Assembly (NCBI GenBank): GCA_030584105.1
Contig: CP129491.1
Span: 1,240,001 to 1,304,000, forward strand
From: UTCHB3 sp002050155
Lineage (GTDB): Bacteria; Bacteroidota; Ignavibacteria; Ignavibacteriales; Ignavibacteriaceae
DNA length: 64,000 bases
Reading direction: 5' to 3'
Shown here: positions 63,543 to 64,000 of the stretch, in pieces
Numbering within the stretch: the stretch's first letter is position 1
How the letters are laid out: each line of letters begins with the position of its first letter
The notes under the pieces: generated by a model
Databases searched by the model: none
Told to the model about the DNA's origin: nothing
Seen by the model: the letters and a program-made list of their open reading frames with translations, nothing else
Made by a program: the position numbers and the translations under genes

Positions 63543-64000
63543 GTTTATCTTCCATCAGTATCCGGCGTCCGGTGCTGGCGATCGTAATGTCGTTCGTCAT
63601 TGTGCTTTTTGGCGCTATTGGCTACACTTCACTTGGTGTGCGGGAATACCCAAGTATCGACCCACCGATTATAACAGTCCAAACAAACTACACAGGTGCG
63701 AATGCAACTGTTATTGAATCTCAAATCACCGAACCTCTTGAGGAATCAATAAATGGAATTGCAGGCATCAGAAGCCTAACCTCAACTTCAAGAGACGGAA
63801 GCAGTATCATAACCGTTGAATTTAATGTTGATATCGACCTTGAAGCCGCTGCAAATGATGTGCGTGACCGCGTTTCAAGAGCACAACGGCTTATTCCACA
63901 AGATGCCGACCCACCTGTTGTAACAAAAGCGGATGCCGACGCCATTCCAATCGTAATGATCAATGTAAGCGGAAAGGAAAGGGATATTCTTCAGCTTTCA
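63539..64000 (+). CDS. RND efflux inner-membrane pump, partial
   Basis: The N-terminal 154 codons of an AcrB/HAE1-family proton-driven pump; the gene runs off the window end. TM1 (SIRRPVLAIVMSFVIVLFGA, about 7-26) and the porter-domain start with REYPSIDPPIITVQTNYTGA, ITEPLEESINGIAGI and VRDRVSRAQRLIP are diagnostic. It starts within the adaptor stop codon (ATGA overlap), so the two are co-translated. Confidence 0.96.
   Translation, partial: MSLSSISIRRPVLAIVMSFVIVLFGAIGYTSLGVREYPSIDPPIITVQTNYTGANATVIESQITEPLEESINGIAGIRSLTSTSRDGSSIITVEFNVDIDLEAAANDVRDRVSRAQRLIPQDADPPVVTKADADAIPIVMINVSGKERDILQLS

Overview
The window looks like a chromosomal segment of an Ignavibacteria-like bacterium (Bacteroidota/Chlorobiota side of the FCB group). 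Five large secreted proteins end in a type IX secretion (T9SS) sorting domain with the YPNPFNP signature. At least two promoters fit the Bacteroidota pattern TTTG - 16 to 19 nt - TAnnTTTG. Several gene families (DUF4296 lipoprotein, PorZ-like propeller, choice-of-anchor-V-like secreted haem proteins) are typical of this group. I see no phage, integrase, transposase, CRISPR array or rRNA.

Layout. 0.2-10.3 kb: a secreted GH13 amylase, a lipoprotein, tRNA-Thr, an orphan Dam-type methylase with a small partner ORF, a NarL-type two-component pair, a lone receiver protein and a candidate structured RNA. 10.4-25 kb: a secreted M28 peptidase, tRNA-Arg with enolase, uvrA, an IMPACT-family protein, a degenerate-J/TPR protein, a DUF4296 lipoprotein, a rhomboid protease, pgk and gap. 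25-32.9 kb: a Crp/Fnr regulator with a PHP phosphoesterase, ribH with a PorZ-like protein, and a hybrid sensor kinase that lacks its phospho-accepting histidine, together with a lipoprotein. 33.2-43.4 kb: an electron-transfer region with a 7-haem NapC/NirT-like protein, a 13-haem cytochrome, a divergent 19-haem cytochrome fused to a b-type membrane domain, two T9SS-sorted proteins that each carry one haem motif, and a T9SS propeller protein. 43.7-52 kb: a WYL regulator, a nuclease, an SDR, a glycosyltransferase, ugd-uxs (UDP-xylose), def-fmt and a thioesterase. 52.2-60.7 kb: an acyl-CoA carboxylase subunit, an acyl-CoA dehydrogenase, meaB, nadD, PrsW and an ABC exporter. 61.6-64 kb: a solitary Xre regulator, tRNA-Glu and an RND efflux operon that runs off the end.

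The genes fit a heterotroph with glycolysis, branched-chain/propionate-type acyl-CoA catabolism, export of hydrolases by T9SS, and a large haem-based respiratory or extracellular electron conduit.

The most unusual signal is not a gene family. Intergenic regions repeatedly contain short, imperfect tandem copies of the end (or, at fmt, the beginning) of the adjoining gene, often including the stop codon. I can trace this at about ten boundaries. The extreme case is def-fmt, where three 43-bp copies of the fmt start form a ladder of 13-codon mini-ORFs, each restarting one base after the previous stop.
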